Counted from the first letter of the stretch, positions 22,394-29,918 are shown. The stretch: DNA of 32,977 bases from Sinomonas sp. ASV322 (GCF_030908245.1 NZ_JAVFJJ010000025.1:1-32977), one strand, 5' to 3'. Translations and numbers: made by a program. Notes: generated by a model from the sequence alone, not told the origin.

Positions 22394-23332
22394 TCATCGC
22401 TCGAGCTGCGGCGTGAGCCCGAAGTCGCGGAAGACGTCGTCGTCCTGGAAGACCGACAGCCGGCGAATCCCTTCGGGCGACATCGTGAAGACCTGGAGCG
22501 TATGGAGTCGATAGCCGTCCTCTCGCGCAACGTACGCGGCGAAGGCGGGCTGTCCATTGGCCCCGACGGGCTCAAGGCGCCAATCGTTGCCGTTGACCTC
22601 GAATACCCAGTCCATGAAGGTGGCGTAGTTCTCCCGGCCGGTGAACCAGTTCAGCATGGGCGGCATTTCCATGAGCACGTCGTGGGCGAGCAGCCGCTTG
22701 ATTCCCTCGACGTCAGCTGCCATGAATGCGCTCATGTAGCGCTCGAGGCACGCGCGCTGTTCTGACCTGTCCGGCTCGCTCACCTGAGCGGGGTCGATCT
22801 TGGTCACGGTTGCCCGCGCGCGGCGCAGCGAACTGTTGACCGAGGTGACGGTGCTGCCGATGATGTCCGCGGTCTCGGCGGCCGAGAAGTCGAGGACATC
22901 GCGAAGTATCAGCGCCGCGCGCTGACGCGCGGACAGGTGTTGAAGTGCCGCGACGAAGGCGAGCCGCACGGTTCCGCGATCGATCCCGACCGTGCGCGCA
23001 TCGGGGATCGGCTGCAGCCACGCATGCTCACCGCGCACGAACGGCGCGCGCGGATCCGTTTCCGCGACGAACCCGGCGGGCAGCGGTCGGCGGCTCCTGG
23101 TCTCGAGCGCGGTGAGGCATGCGTTGGTGGCGATGCGGTACATCCAGGTTCGCAGCGAGCTGCGCGTCTCGTCGTACCGCTCGCGGGCCCGCCAGGCGCG
23201 AAGGTAGGTCTCCTGAACGACGTCCTCGGCGTCGCACACGGAGCCCAGCATCCGATAGCAGTGCGCGACAAGCTCACTGCGGTACGGCGCGATCCGCAAT
23301 TCGAAGCTCGCATGGTCCTGAACTCTGGTCAC
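22394..23332 (-). CDS. ECF sigma factor with C-terminal SnoaL-like domain (SigG/SigX5-type)
   Basis: A 312-residue extracytoplasmic-function sigma factor. Region 2 spans about 12-80 (CYRMLGSVCDAEDVVQETYLRAWRARERYD, RTWMYRIATNACL), a WLQPIPD linker follows at 105-111, region 4 spans about 120-175 (ALQHLSARQRAALILRDVLDFSAAETADIIGSTVTSVNSSLRRAR), and a SnoaL-like domain fills 195-300. In this group the C-terminal domain takes the place of a separate anti-sigma factor. The start is GTG 23332 with AAGGGG upstream. It lies 39 nt after a SnoaL-like gene in the same direction. Its position between two flagellar operons is notable, but a motility role is unproven. Confidence 0.88.
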   Translation of the reverse strand: MTRVQDHASFELRIAPYRSELVAHCYRMLGSVCDAEDVVQETYLRAWRARERYDETRSSLRTWMYRIATNACLTALETRSRRPLPAGFVAETDPRAPFVRGEHAWLQPIPDARTVGIDRGTVRLAFVAALQHLSARQRAALILRDVLDFSAAETADIIGSTVTSVNSSLRRARATVTKIDPAQVSEPDRSEQRACLERYMSAFMAADVEGIKRLLAHDVLMEMPPMLNWFTGRENYATFMDWVFEVNGNDWRLEPVGANGQPAFAAYVAREDGYRLHTLQVFTMSPEGIRRLSVFQDDDVFRDFGLTPQLER

Positions 23333-23371
23333 CGCGTTCCGCCCCTTCTTGCGCCGCCCGGATCGGCCCGA

Positions 23372-23773
23372 TCAGCCCCGCACCTGGGAGGGGCTGTTGT
23401 GATAGGCGGCTATCATCCAACGGCCGTCGCGCTTTTCAAAGACCCAGGTCGCGTTGACCTTGCGCTCGGCGGGCACCTCAGCCTCGCCGGGGAACAGGAT
23501 GCCGGCTTCGCTCACGGCGATTGCCGCGTCCCGCCCGACGAAGCGCAGGCTGACTCGCTGGTCGACACTCGTGCTGCCCTTGAGCGGGCCCGCGAACCCG
23601 GCCGCCATCGAGTCGCGGATCGCCTCACGGCTGCCGCGCACCGAGCCGGGCAGGATAGCGGTGGCGTCCTCGGTGTAGAGCGCCACGAAACGGTCGGCGT
23701 CGTTCGCCTCCCACCCCTTGTACGTTTCTGCGAGCAAGGCGTCGATCGCGATCTCGTCATTCTTGCGGTCCAT
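23372..23773 (-). CDS. SnoaL-like (SgcJ/EcaC, DUF4440-type) protein
   Basis: A 133-residue NTF2-fold protein: AIDALLAETYKGWEANDADRFVALYTEDATAILPGSVRGSREAIRDSMAAGF at the N terminus, and ERKVNATWVFEKRDGRWMIAAYHNSPSQV at the C terminus, typical of SgcJ/EcaC-type proteins. The catalytic role is unknown. ATG 23773 has GAAGGAG at good spacing on the minus strand; the longer open frame upstream has no start support. It precedes the ECF sigma gene, whose own C-terminal domain has the same general fold, so the pair may sense a common ligand. A GGCGGG/CCCGCC hairpin (23790-23813) sits in its leader. Confidence 0.8.
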   Translation of the reverse strand: MDRKNDEIAIDALLAETYKGWEANDADRFVALYTEDATAILPGSVRGSREAIRDSMAAGFAGPLKGSTSVDQRVSLRFVGRDAAIAVSEAGILFPGEAEVPAERKVNATWVFEKRDGRWMIAAYHNSPSQVRG

Positions 23774-23863
23774 GACTGTCTCCTTCGTCGGCGGGCCGGA
23801 TTTCGAACCCGCCATATGTACCGCGCGGGGAGCCGAAACTCGCCGGGTGCCCAGAACTTTCTC

Positions 23864-23890
23864 TAACGCGCGGGCCGCGTGTGCCGATAA
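23864..23890 (+). promoter_or_regulatory. Sigma-28 (FliA/WhiG-type) promoter of fliC
   Basis: TAAC (23864-23867), a 15-nt spacer, then a perfect GCCGATAA (23883-23890). This matches the sigma-28 family consensus TAAA-N15-GCCGATAA in sequence and spacing. Expected start is near 23897, leaving a leader of about 60 nt before the fliC ATG. Confidence 0.85.
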
Positions 23891-23894
23891 GTGA

Positions 23895-23918
23895 CCGTGA
23901 GGGCCCACGGACGGGCCC
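23895..23918 (+). promoter_or_regulatory. Alternative hairpins at the 5' end of the fliC mRNA
   Basis: Two mutually exclusive stems overlap: CCGTG-agggcc-CACGG (23895-23910) and GGGCCC-acggac-GGGCCC (23901-23918). They lie at or just after the predicted start of transcription. A 5' stem could stabilise the flagellin mRNA or switch with a binding protein; CsrA is a candidate, but no csrA is in view. Confidence 0.35.
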
Positions 23919-23957
23919 GGAGCACTACCCCACATCTAGTTCACGGAGGAATGAGTC

Positions 23958-25115
23958 ATGGCACTCACCATCAACACCAACCTCTCGGCCATGCAGGCCT
24001 ACCTCAACCTCAGCAAGACGTCCAACGACATGTCGATCTCGATGGGCAAGCTCTCGAGCGGTCTTCGGATCAACACGGCAGCCGACGACGCCGCGGGCCT
24101 CTCAATCTCGGAGGGCCTCAAGTCCCAGGTCAACGGCTTCAACATCGCCGCCCGCAACGGTCAGGACGGCATCAGCCTGATCCAGACCGCCGACGGCGCG
24201 CTCGGCGAGGTCCACTCGATCCTCCAGCGCATGCGTGATCTTGCGGTCCAGGCCGGAAACGACTCGAACAACACGGCATCGCGTTCCGCCATTTCGTCGG
24301 AAGCCACGAACCTCGTGAGCGAGCTCGGCCGCATCTCGGGCGCGACGAACTTCAACGGGATCAAGCTCCTCAACGGCTCCGCGACCAACCTGAACTTCCA
24401 GATCGGTTCGGACGGCAGCACGAACAGCCAGATCGGCCTCAACCTCGCGAACGCCAACGTAAGCAACATCGCCTCCGCCCTCGGCGTCGGCAACACGGGT
24501 GCCACGTTTGCCCTGACCGACGCGGGCGCGGCGACCGTCGCCGGCGCGCAGAAGTTCACCGTGACCGACGGCACGACGACGAGCGCCGTGACCGTCACGC
24601 TGGGTGCGGCCGGCACGTACAAGACGGCGGCGGACGTCGCCAACGCCCTCAACGCCGACTCCGGCTTCGCCAGCAAGATGGTGGCGACCGTGGTTCGGGA
24701 CGCCACTGGTGCGGCCACCGGCCTCAACATCAAGGCGATCTCGGGCGGAAAGGTGGATCCCACGGTTGCTCCGGGCACGGGCTTCGCGGCCGGCGCCGCG
24801 GGGGCGACCGGGGCCCTCGACTTCACGTCGGCGTCCGGCGCGCAGGCTGCCATCACGCTCATCGACGCGCAGATCGCGACCGTTTCGGGCGCCCGCGCGA
24901 TGCTCGGTGCTGCGCAGAACCGCCTCACGCACGCGATCAACATCGCGAACGTTTCCTCGCAGAACCTGACGGCGGCCAACTCGCACATCACCGACACGGA
25001 CATGGCCCAGGAGATGGTCGCCTACACAAAGGACAGCATCCTCTCGCAGGCCGGCACGGCGATGCTCGCGCAGGCCAACCAGTCCAGCCAGAGCATCCTC
25101 AAGCTCCTCGGCTGA
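23958..25115 (+). CDS. fliC: Flagellin (filament protein)
   Basis: A 385-residue flagellin. The N-terminal D0/D1 region (ALTINTNLSAMQAYLNLSKTSNDM, SSGLRINTAADDAAGLSISEGLKSQVNGFNIAARNGQDGISLIQTADGAL) and C-terminal D1/D0 region (ARAMLGAAQNRLTHAINIANVSSQNLTAANSHITDTDMAQEMVAYTKDSIL...ANQSSQSILKLLG) are fully conserved. The middle (about 165-290) is a short variable surface domain of Gly/Ala/Thr-rich beta type with a flagellin-hook-IN-like segment. GGAGG lies upstream of ATG 23958. It is expressed from a sigma-28 promoter and ended by a strong hairpin at 25160-25203. Confidence 0.98.
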   Translation: MALTINTNLSAMQAYLNLSKTSNDMSISMGKLSSGLRINTAADDAAGLSISEGLKSQVNGFNIAARNGQDGISLIQTADGALGEVHSILQRMRDLAVQAGNDSNNTASRSAISSEATNLVSELGRISGATNFNGIKLLNGSATNLNFQIGSDGSTNSQIGLNLANANVSNIASALGVGNTGATFALTDAGAATVAGAQKFTVTDGTTTSAVTVTLGAAGTYKTAADVANALNADSGFASKMVATVVRDATGAATGLNIKAISGGKVDPTVAPGTGFAAGAAGATGALDFTSASGAQAAITLIDAQIATVSGARAMLGAAQNRLTHAINIANVSSQNLTAANSHITDTDMAQEMVAYTKDSILSQAGTAMLAQANQSSQSILKLLG

Positions 25116-25131
25116 GCCAAGCTCCTCGGCT
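25101..25131 (+). repeat. Tandem duplication of the fliC 3' end
   Basis: AAGCTCCTCGGCT occurs at 25101-25113 and again at 25119-25131, an 18-bp in-frame period. The first copy ends in the true TGA stop, the second in TAA. Read-through of TGA would append A-K-L-L-G and then stop. Confidence 0.85.
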
Positions 25132-25159
25132 AAGCACTGGGTCCGGCAACGGAACCACC

Positions 25160-25203
25160 GCCGCCGGCGGCCAAGGGGCACCGACCCGTTGGCCGCCGTC
25201 GGC
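25160..25203 (+). terminator. fliC terminator hairpin
   Basis: A 15-bp stem with a single mismatch (25160-25174, GCCGCCGGCGGCCAA, with 25189-25203) and a 14-nt loop, followed by CTCTCCTC. It separates the very highly expressed fliC from fliD. Confidence 0.8.
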
Positions 25204-25282
25204 CTCTCCTCTGGATGGGCAGGCCTGGACGGGCTGGCCCTGACGGGCACCCAGCAGGCGACGCGACCTAAGGAGCACGCAC

Positions 25283-26704
25283 GTGGCTATCTCGATCAAC
25301 GGGCTCGGCAGCGGGCTCGACCTCACCTCGATCATCAACTCGCTCATGGCCGTCGAGGCCCTGCCGCAGCAGCAGCTCCGGCAGACGCAGGCCACCGATC
25401 AGGGCGTCATCGGCGTCCTCCAGACGCTCAACGGCAAGGCCTCCGCGCTCAGCGCCCTTGCGGCCAAGTCCTCCGCACCCGGTGCGCTCAACCTGTTCAC
25501 GGCGACGACGAGCAGCAGCGCGGTAACCGCAACGGCGGGTTCGACGGCCACCGCGGGCACGTTCAGCCTCACGTTCAACCAGCTCGCCCAGACCCAGGTC
25601 GACGTGACCGCCTCGATGAGCGCGTGGCCCACCGACTCGACGGGGGCGCCGGCGGCTCTGACCCTCGTGGACTCCACGGGCAAGCAGACCCAGGTGACGC
25701 CCGCGAGCACGTCGCTCGACGACGTCGTGAGCGCGATCAACGCGGCCGGTGGTCCGGCCAAGGCCTTGAAAGTCGCGGCAGGGACGGATGCGAGCGGGAA
25801 CCCGCTCTATCGGCTCCAGCTGACGGCGACCAAGTCCGGGGCCGCGGGGGCGTTCAAGGTCTACCAGGGCACGGCGGCCCAGGTGACCGGGGGCACCGCG
25901 ACGGACCTCATGACCAAGCCGGGCGCCGCCGTCGTCACCGCGGCCCAGGACGCGTCGGCGACCCTCTACGCGGGGACCGCGGCGGCGCAGACCATCACGT
26001 CCTCGACGAACGCGTTCACGAACATCGTGTCGGGGGTCAACGTCACGGCGGCAACCGGCGCGGTGGGCGGCAGCGTCACCGTCACGGTCGCCGCGGACAG
26101 CGCCGGAATCACCAAGCAGGCGAGCGATCTCGTCTCCGCCGTGAACGACCTGCTGAGCAACATCTCGAGCAACACGAAGGTCACGACCTCGATCAGCCCC
26201 ACGGGCGGATCGAGCGCCTCGGGCGGCGTCTTCACGGGGGATTCCACCATCAACGGCCTTGCCGACTCGATCACGAACGCCCTCTACCTGCCGACGAGCA
26301 ATGGGCACTCGCCGTCGGACCTCGGAATCAGCATCCAGCAGGACGGCAGCTTCACGTTCGACTCCTCGAAGTTCAGCGCCGCACTCGCCGCGGACCCCGC
26401 GGGAACCGAATCGACGCTGCAGGAGATTGCGGGCCGCGTCGCGACCGCGGCGAAGAACGCCTCCGACCCTGTCTCCGGATCGATCACCGCGCTTGTCTCG
26501 GGCAGGCAGTCCGAGGTGGCCGACCTCGCCAGCCAGATCAGCGACTGGGACGCGCGCCTCGCGGAGCGCAAGGCCGCCCTGACGGCCCTCTACACCGCGA
26601 TGGACACGTCCCTCGGCGCGCTCAAGTCGCAGCAGTCATGGCTCACGAGCCAGATCGCCGGGCTCCCCGGGGCGCCGTCGCCATCAACCTCGAGTTCGAA
26701 GTGA
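25283..26704 (+). CDS. fliD: Flagellar filament cap protein FliD (HAP2)
   Basis: A 473-residue FliD. The N-terminal domain opens AISINGLGSGLDLTSIINSLMAVEALPQQQLRQTQ, the diagnostic FliD_N motif. The C-terminal domain has GGVFTGDSTINGLADSITNALY, LGISIQQDGSFTFDSSKFSAALAADP and a final coiled coil (SGRQSEVADLASQISDWDARLAERKAALTALYTAMDTSLGALKSQQSWLTSQI). It sits at the filament tip and folds incoming flagellin. GTG 25283 has AAGGAG 8 nt upstream. fliS follows 10 nt after its stop. No sigma-28 element was found in its own upstream region. Confidence 0.96.
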   Translation: MAISINGLGSGLDLTSIINSLMAVEALPQQQLRQTQATDQGVIGVLQTLNGKASALSALAAKSSAPGALNLFTATTSSSAVTATAGSTATAGTFSLTFNQLAQTQVDVTASMSAWPTDSTGAPAALTLVDSTGKQTQVTPASTSLDDVVSAINAAGGPAKALKVAAGTDASGNPLYRLQLTATKSGAAGAFKVYQGTAAQVTGGTATDLMTKPGAAVVTAAQDASATLYAGTAAAQTITSSTNAFTNIVSGVNVTAATGAVGGSVTVTVAADSAGITKQASDLVSAVNDLLSNISSNTKVTTSISPTGGSSASGGVFTGDSTINGLADSITNALYLPTSNGHSPSDLGISIQQDGSFTFDSSKFSAALAADPAGTESTLQEIAGRVATAAKNASDPVSGSITALVSGRQSEVADLASQISDWDARLAERKAALTALYTAMDTSLGALKSQQSWLTSQIAGLPGAPSPSTSSSK

Positions 26705-26714
26705 GGATGCAACC

Positions 26715-27134
26715 GTGACCCTCCCGGCAACCCGCGCTCGCCAGCAGTACAGCCGCGACGCGATCCTCTCGGCCAGCCCAATCCGGCTCCTGACGATGCT
26801 CTACGACCGGCTCCTCCTCGACCTCCGGCGCGCCGAGGCCGCGCAGGAGTCGGGCGAGTGGCTCACTGCGAGCGACAACCTCCTCCACGCGCAGGACATC
26901 GTCGCCGAGCTCACCGCGACGCTCAGGCCGGGCGCGTGGGACGGCGCGGATCGGCTGCGCGGCATCTACGACTATGTGCGGACGGCCCTCGTTCACGCCA
27001 ACATCCACCGGGACGTCGCGCGGACCCGCGAGGCGGCGGCGCTGCTCGAGCCGCTTCGGCAGGCATGGCACGCGGCCGCGGCGTCGCTGCCCGCGGAGCC
27101 CGTTGCAGGCCTCGGAGGCGTTGCCGTTGGCTGA
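26715..27134 (+). CDS. fliS: Flagellin export chaperone FliS
   Basis: A 139-residue helical protein with the FliS signature QQYSRDAILSASPIRLLTMLYDRLLLDLRRAEAA near the N terminus, and the later WDGADRLRGIYDYVRTALVHANIHRD segment (FliS usually has L-x-x-x-Y-x-Y-x-x-x-x-L-x-x-A-N). It binds the flagellin C terminus in the cytosol and prevents premature polymerisation. The start is GTG 26715 with GAGGA upstream. It overlaps the next small gene by 8 nt. Confidence 0.93.
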   Translation: MTLPATRARQQYSRDAILSASPIRLLTMLYDRLLLDLRRAEAAQESGEWLTASDNLLHAQDIVAELTATLRPGAWDGADRLRGIYDYVRTALVHANIHRDVARTREAAALLEPLRQAWHAAAASLPAEPVAGLGGVAVG

Positions 27135-27516
27135 GCCGTGGGAGAACGTGCTCGGGCGGCTCGAGGCCGATCTCGACGCGGTGGACCGGCACCTTGCCGC
27201 CGCGGGAGGGCCGGGCGCGGGAAGGCCGGGCGCGGGAGAGTCGGCCGCCGCGGGAGGGCCGGGCGCGGGATGGCCCGCCGCCGGACGGCCAGCCGCCGCG
27301 GGAGAGTCGGCCGCCGCGGGGTGGGCGCCGCCGTCGTCCGTGGGGCCGATCCCAGAGCGGCTCGTCGGGCGCGCGCTCGCGGTGCAGGAGCGGCAGGGGA
27401 CGCTCGCCGCCCGTCTCGCCGAGGCGAAGGACGACGCCGCGCGGCACCTCGCTGCGGTGAGTTCCGTGCCGCTCGGGCGGCGTGAGGGCGCCCTGTACCT
27501 CGACGTCGAGGGGTGA
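27127..27516 (+). CDS. Small flagellar-locus protein of unknown function
   Basis: A 129-residue protein starting at TTG 27127, with GGAGG 8 nt upstream inside the fliS end; an in-frame TTG at 27121 is less well spaced. An N-terminal helix (WENVLGRLEADLDAVDRHLAA) and a C-terminal helix (RLVGRALAVQERQGTLAARLAEAKDDAARHLAAV) are separated by a Gly/Pro/Ala-rich repeat linker (26-66). Position directly after fliS, size and helical nature suggest a FliT-like chaperone or export accessory protein; this is inference from context. The MFS gene converges on it with only 2 nt between stop codons. Confidence 0.65.
   Translation: MAEPWENVLGRLEADLDAVDRHLAAAGGPGAGRPGAGESAAAGGPGAGWPAAGRPAAAGESAAAGWAPPSSVGPIPERLVGRALAVQERQGTLAARLAEAKDDAARHLAAVSSVPLGRREGALYLDVEG
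27202..27324 (+). repeat. In-frame GC-rich minisatellite
   Basis: Degenerate 15-bp units of the GGGCCGGGCGCGGGA type encode repeated GPGAG, GRPAAAG and GESAAAG in residues 26-66 of the gene after fliS. One longer element, encoding GESAAAG, occurs twice almost unchanged. Confidence 0.7.
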
Positions 27517-27518
27517 CC

Positions 27519-28901
27519 TTAGCGGTGTCCCGCCGCGCTCCGGCCCGGTTGTAACTTCCCAATCACTCGCACCGCGGCGCGTCGCGGCGAGACATGGTGT
27601 TCGCGCCGGAAGAAGCGGGCCGGAGCGCGGCGGGCCGGAGCGCGCCGCCAAATGCGGGCCCGCGCCCCCCGCCTGAGGCGGCGATCGATGAGCGAGGCAA
27701 CGGCACTGGCCGCCGTGAGCACGACCGCGAGCGTGAGGGCCGCGTGCGGCGCAGTCGCCGTGATCGTGCCCGCGAGGGCGGTTCCAGCCGATCCCGCGGT
27801 GATCTTGAGGGCGCCAACCCACACGAAGACCTGAGCCCTTGCCTCCGCGGGCGAGTATTCGCTGCGCGCCGCGAGGGTCGATGCGAAGAAGCACGAATTG
27901 AGGATTCCCGCGGCGGCGTAGGCGGCCACGGCGAAGGCGAAGCCTGGCGCGAGGGCCGCGGCGGCGAGGGCTGCCGCGACGCACAGGGCGAGGCGGGTCG
28001 TGAGCTCGTCCGCCTGGCCGCGGAGAGGCCAGATCATGACGGCGGCCGAGCCCGCGAGGCTTCCCAGACCGTACGCGGCCGTGAGCGCGGCCGCGGCGGC
28101 CGGCACGACGTGGAGCAGGCCCGTGGATGCGACCGCTGTCACGGGCAGCGCCGCGACGGAGAGGGCGACGACGACGGTCAGGTAGAGCGTCCGGCGCAGC
28201 GGGCCCGAGCGGAGCATGAGCCCGAGGGTCGTGCCGGGGCGCGGGACGTCGGCCGCTTCCGCCGCGGGCGCCCCGTATGGCAGGAGGCGCACGAGGGCGG
28301 CGGCGACGGCGGTCCCGGCCGCGAGGATAAGGCCGGCGACGGCGGCGTTGGCCCAGGCAGCGGAGACCGCGACCACGGTGGGCCCGATCGTGCCCCCGAT
28401 CCCGTAGGTCGCGACGTCCCAGCCCTGTGCGCGCCGCTGGCTCACGCGGTCCGGCCCCGCGATGGCCGGGAGCCGGCTGCTGATTCCGCCTGTCAGGAGC
28501 GGGCCGACGACGCCGGACGCGACGAGCGGGACCGCCGTCACGCCGGGCCACACGACGGGGTAGAGCAGCACGGCCGCCGCGAGCGTGGCCCCGTGGACCA
28601 GGCACGCCGCGGCGATGACGGACCGGCCGTCGCGGGCCGTGTCGAGCCTCCGCGCGACGAACGGTCCGAGCAGGTGCGGCGCCGTGATGGACGCGCCGAG
28701 GAGCCCCGCGAGCCATCCGGGCGAGCCGCTTGAGGCGGCGAGGAGGACGACGGCGACGACCGCCCCGCCGTCGGCCGTCCTGGCGAGTGTCGCGGCGGCG
28801 ACGTATCGCGCGAGCCCGCCGGTCCCGGCCCCGCGCGTGGGCTCCGACTCGGCTTCTGCTGTGGGCCTTTGCGGGTGGCGTCTCGGCGAGGGCGGTCTCA
28901 T
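27519..28901 (-). CDS. MFS transporter
   Basis: A 460-residue membrane protein with about twelve hydrophobic segments and the major-facilitator layout, including a loop with ARRLDTARDGRSV between helices 2 and 3 and a central basic/acidic loop (RLLPYGAPAAEAADVPRPGTT). The substrate is unknown. Its arginine-rich C-terminal tail (from RRLRRGARARIW, about 55 residues) looks like unselected sequence read into the intergenic space. ATG 28901 is preferred over an in-frame TTG at 28916; neither has a good ribosome binding site, so translation is probably coupled to the lyase gene that ends 24 nt upstream. Confidence 0.8.
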   Translation of the reverse strand: MRPPSPRRHPQRPTAEAESEPTRGAGTGGLARYVAAATLARTADGGAVVAVVLLAASSGSPGWLAGLLGASITAPHLLGPFVARRLDTARDGRSVIAAACLVHGATLAAAVLLYPVVWPGVTAVPLVASGVVGPLLTGGISSRLPAIAGPDRVSQRRAQGWDVATYGIGGTIGPTVVAVSAAWANAAVAGLILAAGTAVAAALVRLLPYGAPAAEAADVPRPGTTLGLMLRSGPLRRTLYLTVVVALSVAALPVTAVASTGLLHVVPAAAAALTAAYGLGSLAGSAAVMIWPLRGQADELTTRLALCVAAALAAAALAPGFAFAVAAYAAAGILNSCFFASTLAARSEYSPAEARAQVFVWVGALKITAGSAGTALAGTITATAPHAALTLAVVLTAASAVASLIDRRLRRGARARIWRRAPARRAPARFFRREHHVSPRRAAVRVIGKLQPGRSAAGHR

Positions 28902-28925
28902 CGGGTGCCGTCTCAAGGCGCGCCG

Positions 28926-29813
28926 TCACGGCTGGAGGCCGGTCGCGAGCAGCGCAGCTTCGACGTCTGCGCGGGCGCCCGCGTCGAGGCCGAGGAGCGG
29001 GCGCGGGAGCCAGGGGCGTTCGGCGAGGCCGAGGAGTTCCGCGATCGCGGCGACGACCCGGAGGCTTCCGTGCGTCCTGAACAGGTTCCAGAGCGGGTCG
29101 AGGCGGGCGGACAGCGCAAGGGCGGCGTCGCGGTCGCCCGCTTTCGCGGCGTCCACGATCGCCATCGCCGCGAGCGGGAAGACGCCGGCGAGGACCGAGT
29201 ACCACGCGTCGAAGCCGTCTGCGAGGGCCTCAGCCGCGGCCCAGTCGCCGCTGATGCCGATCGAGAATCCGTTGGGCAGGACGGCCCGGAGCTCGGCGGC
29301 GCGGGCGGCCGCCGTGCCCGCCGGGGTCGGCGGGTTCTTGACGGCGGCGACGTGCGGGAGCTCGGCAAGGCGCGCGTAGAGCCGCTCGGTGAAGGCGAAG
29401 CCCGTCGTTCCGGGGTTGTCGTAGATGACAATCGGCACGGAGGCGGCCGCGGAGAGGTCGGCGTAGAGGCCGAACACCTCGTCGTCGCGGAGCTGGTGAT
29501 ACGAGACGGGCGCGACGAGGAGGGCCGAGGCGCCGGCCGCCTGAGCGTCGTCGGCGTAGAGGAGGACGTCGCTCGTGCGGAGGGCGCCCACGCCGGCGAC
29601 GACGGGGACGCCGCCGGCCGCGTCGACCGCGGCGGTGAGGGCCGCGCGTCGTTCGTCTCGGCTCAGGTACGGATACACGCCCGTCGAGCCGAGGACGCCC
29701 AGTGACCCGACGCCCGCCGCGGCGAGCCGCGAGACGAGGGCGGCGAGGGCGTCGTCGTCGACCGTGTCGTCCGCGAGGGGGGTCAGGGGGAAGGCGCACA
29801 GGCCGTCGAACAT
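28926..29813 (-). CDS. Dihydrodipicolinate synthase/N-acetylneuraminate lyase family protein
   Basis: A 295-residue (beta/alpha)8 class I aldolase. The catalytic residues of the family are visible: Schiff-base lysine K159 (HVAAVKNPP) and tyrosine Y131 in VIYDNPGTTG. The substrate-binding loop GSTGVYPYL (42-50) replaces the GTTGE of true DapA, so it is probably not lysine biosynthetic DapA. It may act on a 2-oxo acid or its aldol product. ATG 29813 (MFDGLCAFPL) fits the family N terminus; ATG 29828 is possible. It is divergent from the MocR regulator and followed by an MFS transporter, suggesting a small uptake-catabolism unit. Confidence 0.82.
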   Translation of the reverse strand: MFDGLCAFPLTPLADDTVDDDALAALVSRLAAAGVGSLGVLGSTGVYPYLSRDERRAALTAAVDAAGGVPVVAGVGALRTSDVLLYADDAQAAGASALLVAPVSYHQLRDDEVFGLYADLSAAASVPIVIYDNPGTTGFAFTERLYARLAELPHVAAVKNPPTPAGTAAARAAELRAVLPNGFSIGISGDWAAAEALADGFDAWYSVLAGVFPLAAMAIVDAAKAGDRDAALALSARLDPLWNLFRTHGSLRVVAAIAELLGLAERPWLPRPLLGLDAGARADVEAALLATGLQP

Positions 29814-29830
29814 GCTTCCTCGTTTCATCG

Positions 29831-29846
29831 GGCCGCGATCGCGGCC
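29831..29846. promoter_or_regulatory. Perfect 16-bp palindrome in the lyase gene leader
   Basis: GGCCGCGATCGCGGCC is a perfect palindrome just upstream of the lyase start region on the minus strand, immediately after GGAGG. In RNA it could fold or, as DNA, bind a dimer. It might move the GGAGG closer to ATG 29828; this is speculative. Confidence 0.4.
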
Positions 29847-29872
29847 TCCGAGGATCCATGCTGTCAACGGGA

Positions 29873-29893
29873 TTGGATCTAGCATAGGTCCAA
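29873..29893. promoter_or_regulatory. Putative MocR operator over overlapping divergent -10 elements
   Basis: TTGGATC (29873-29879) and GGTCCAA (29887-29893) form an inverted repeat, 6 of 7 bp, around the spacer TAGCATA. The spacer gives TAGCAT on the plus strand (towards the MocR gene) and TATGCT on the minus strand (towards the lyase gene), both fitting TAnnnT. Bound regulator would block both directions. A further GGACCAAG just before the MocR ATG resembles a half-site. Confidence 0.55.
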
Positions 29894-29918
29894 GAATCGC
29901 CACTCTGAGAGGACCAAG

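Noticed and set aside
23786-23815. GGTTCGAAATCC on the minus strand, resembling a tRNA T-arm
   Set aside because: The surrounding bases do not form a T-stem or a cloverleaf. A simple GGCGGG/CCCGCC hairpin in the leader of the SnoaL-like gene explains it.
26923-29205. A 760-residue arginine-rich open frame antisense to the gene after fliS and overlapping the MFS and lyase genes
   Set aside because: It has no start signal or domain and overlaps well-supported genes over its whole length.
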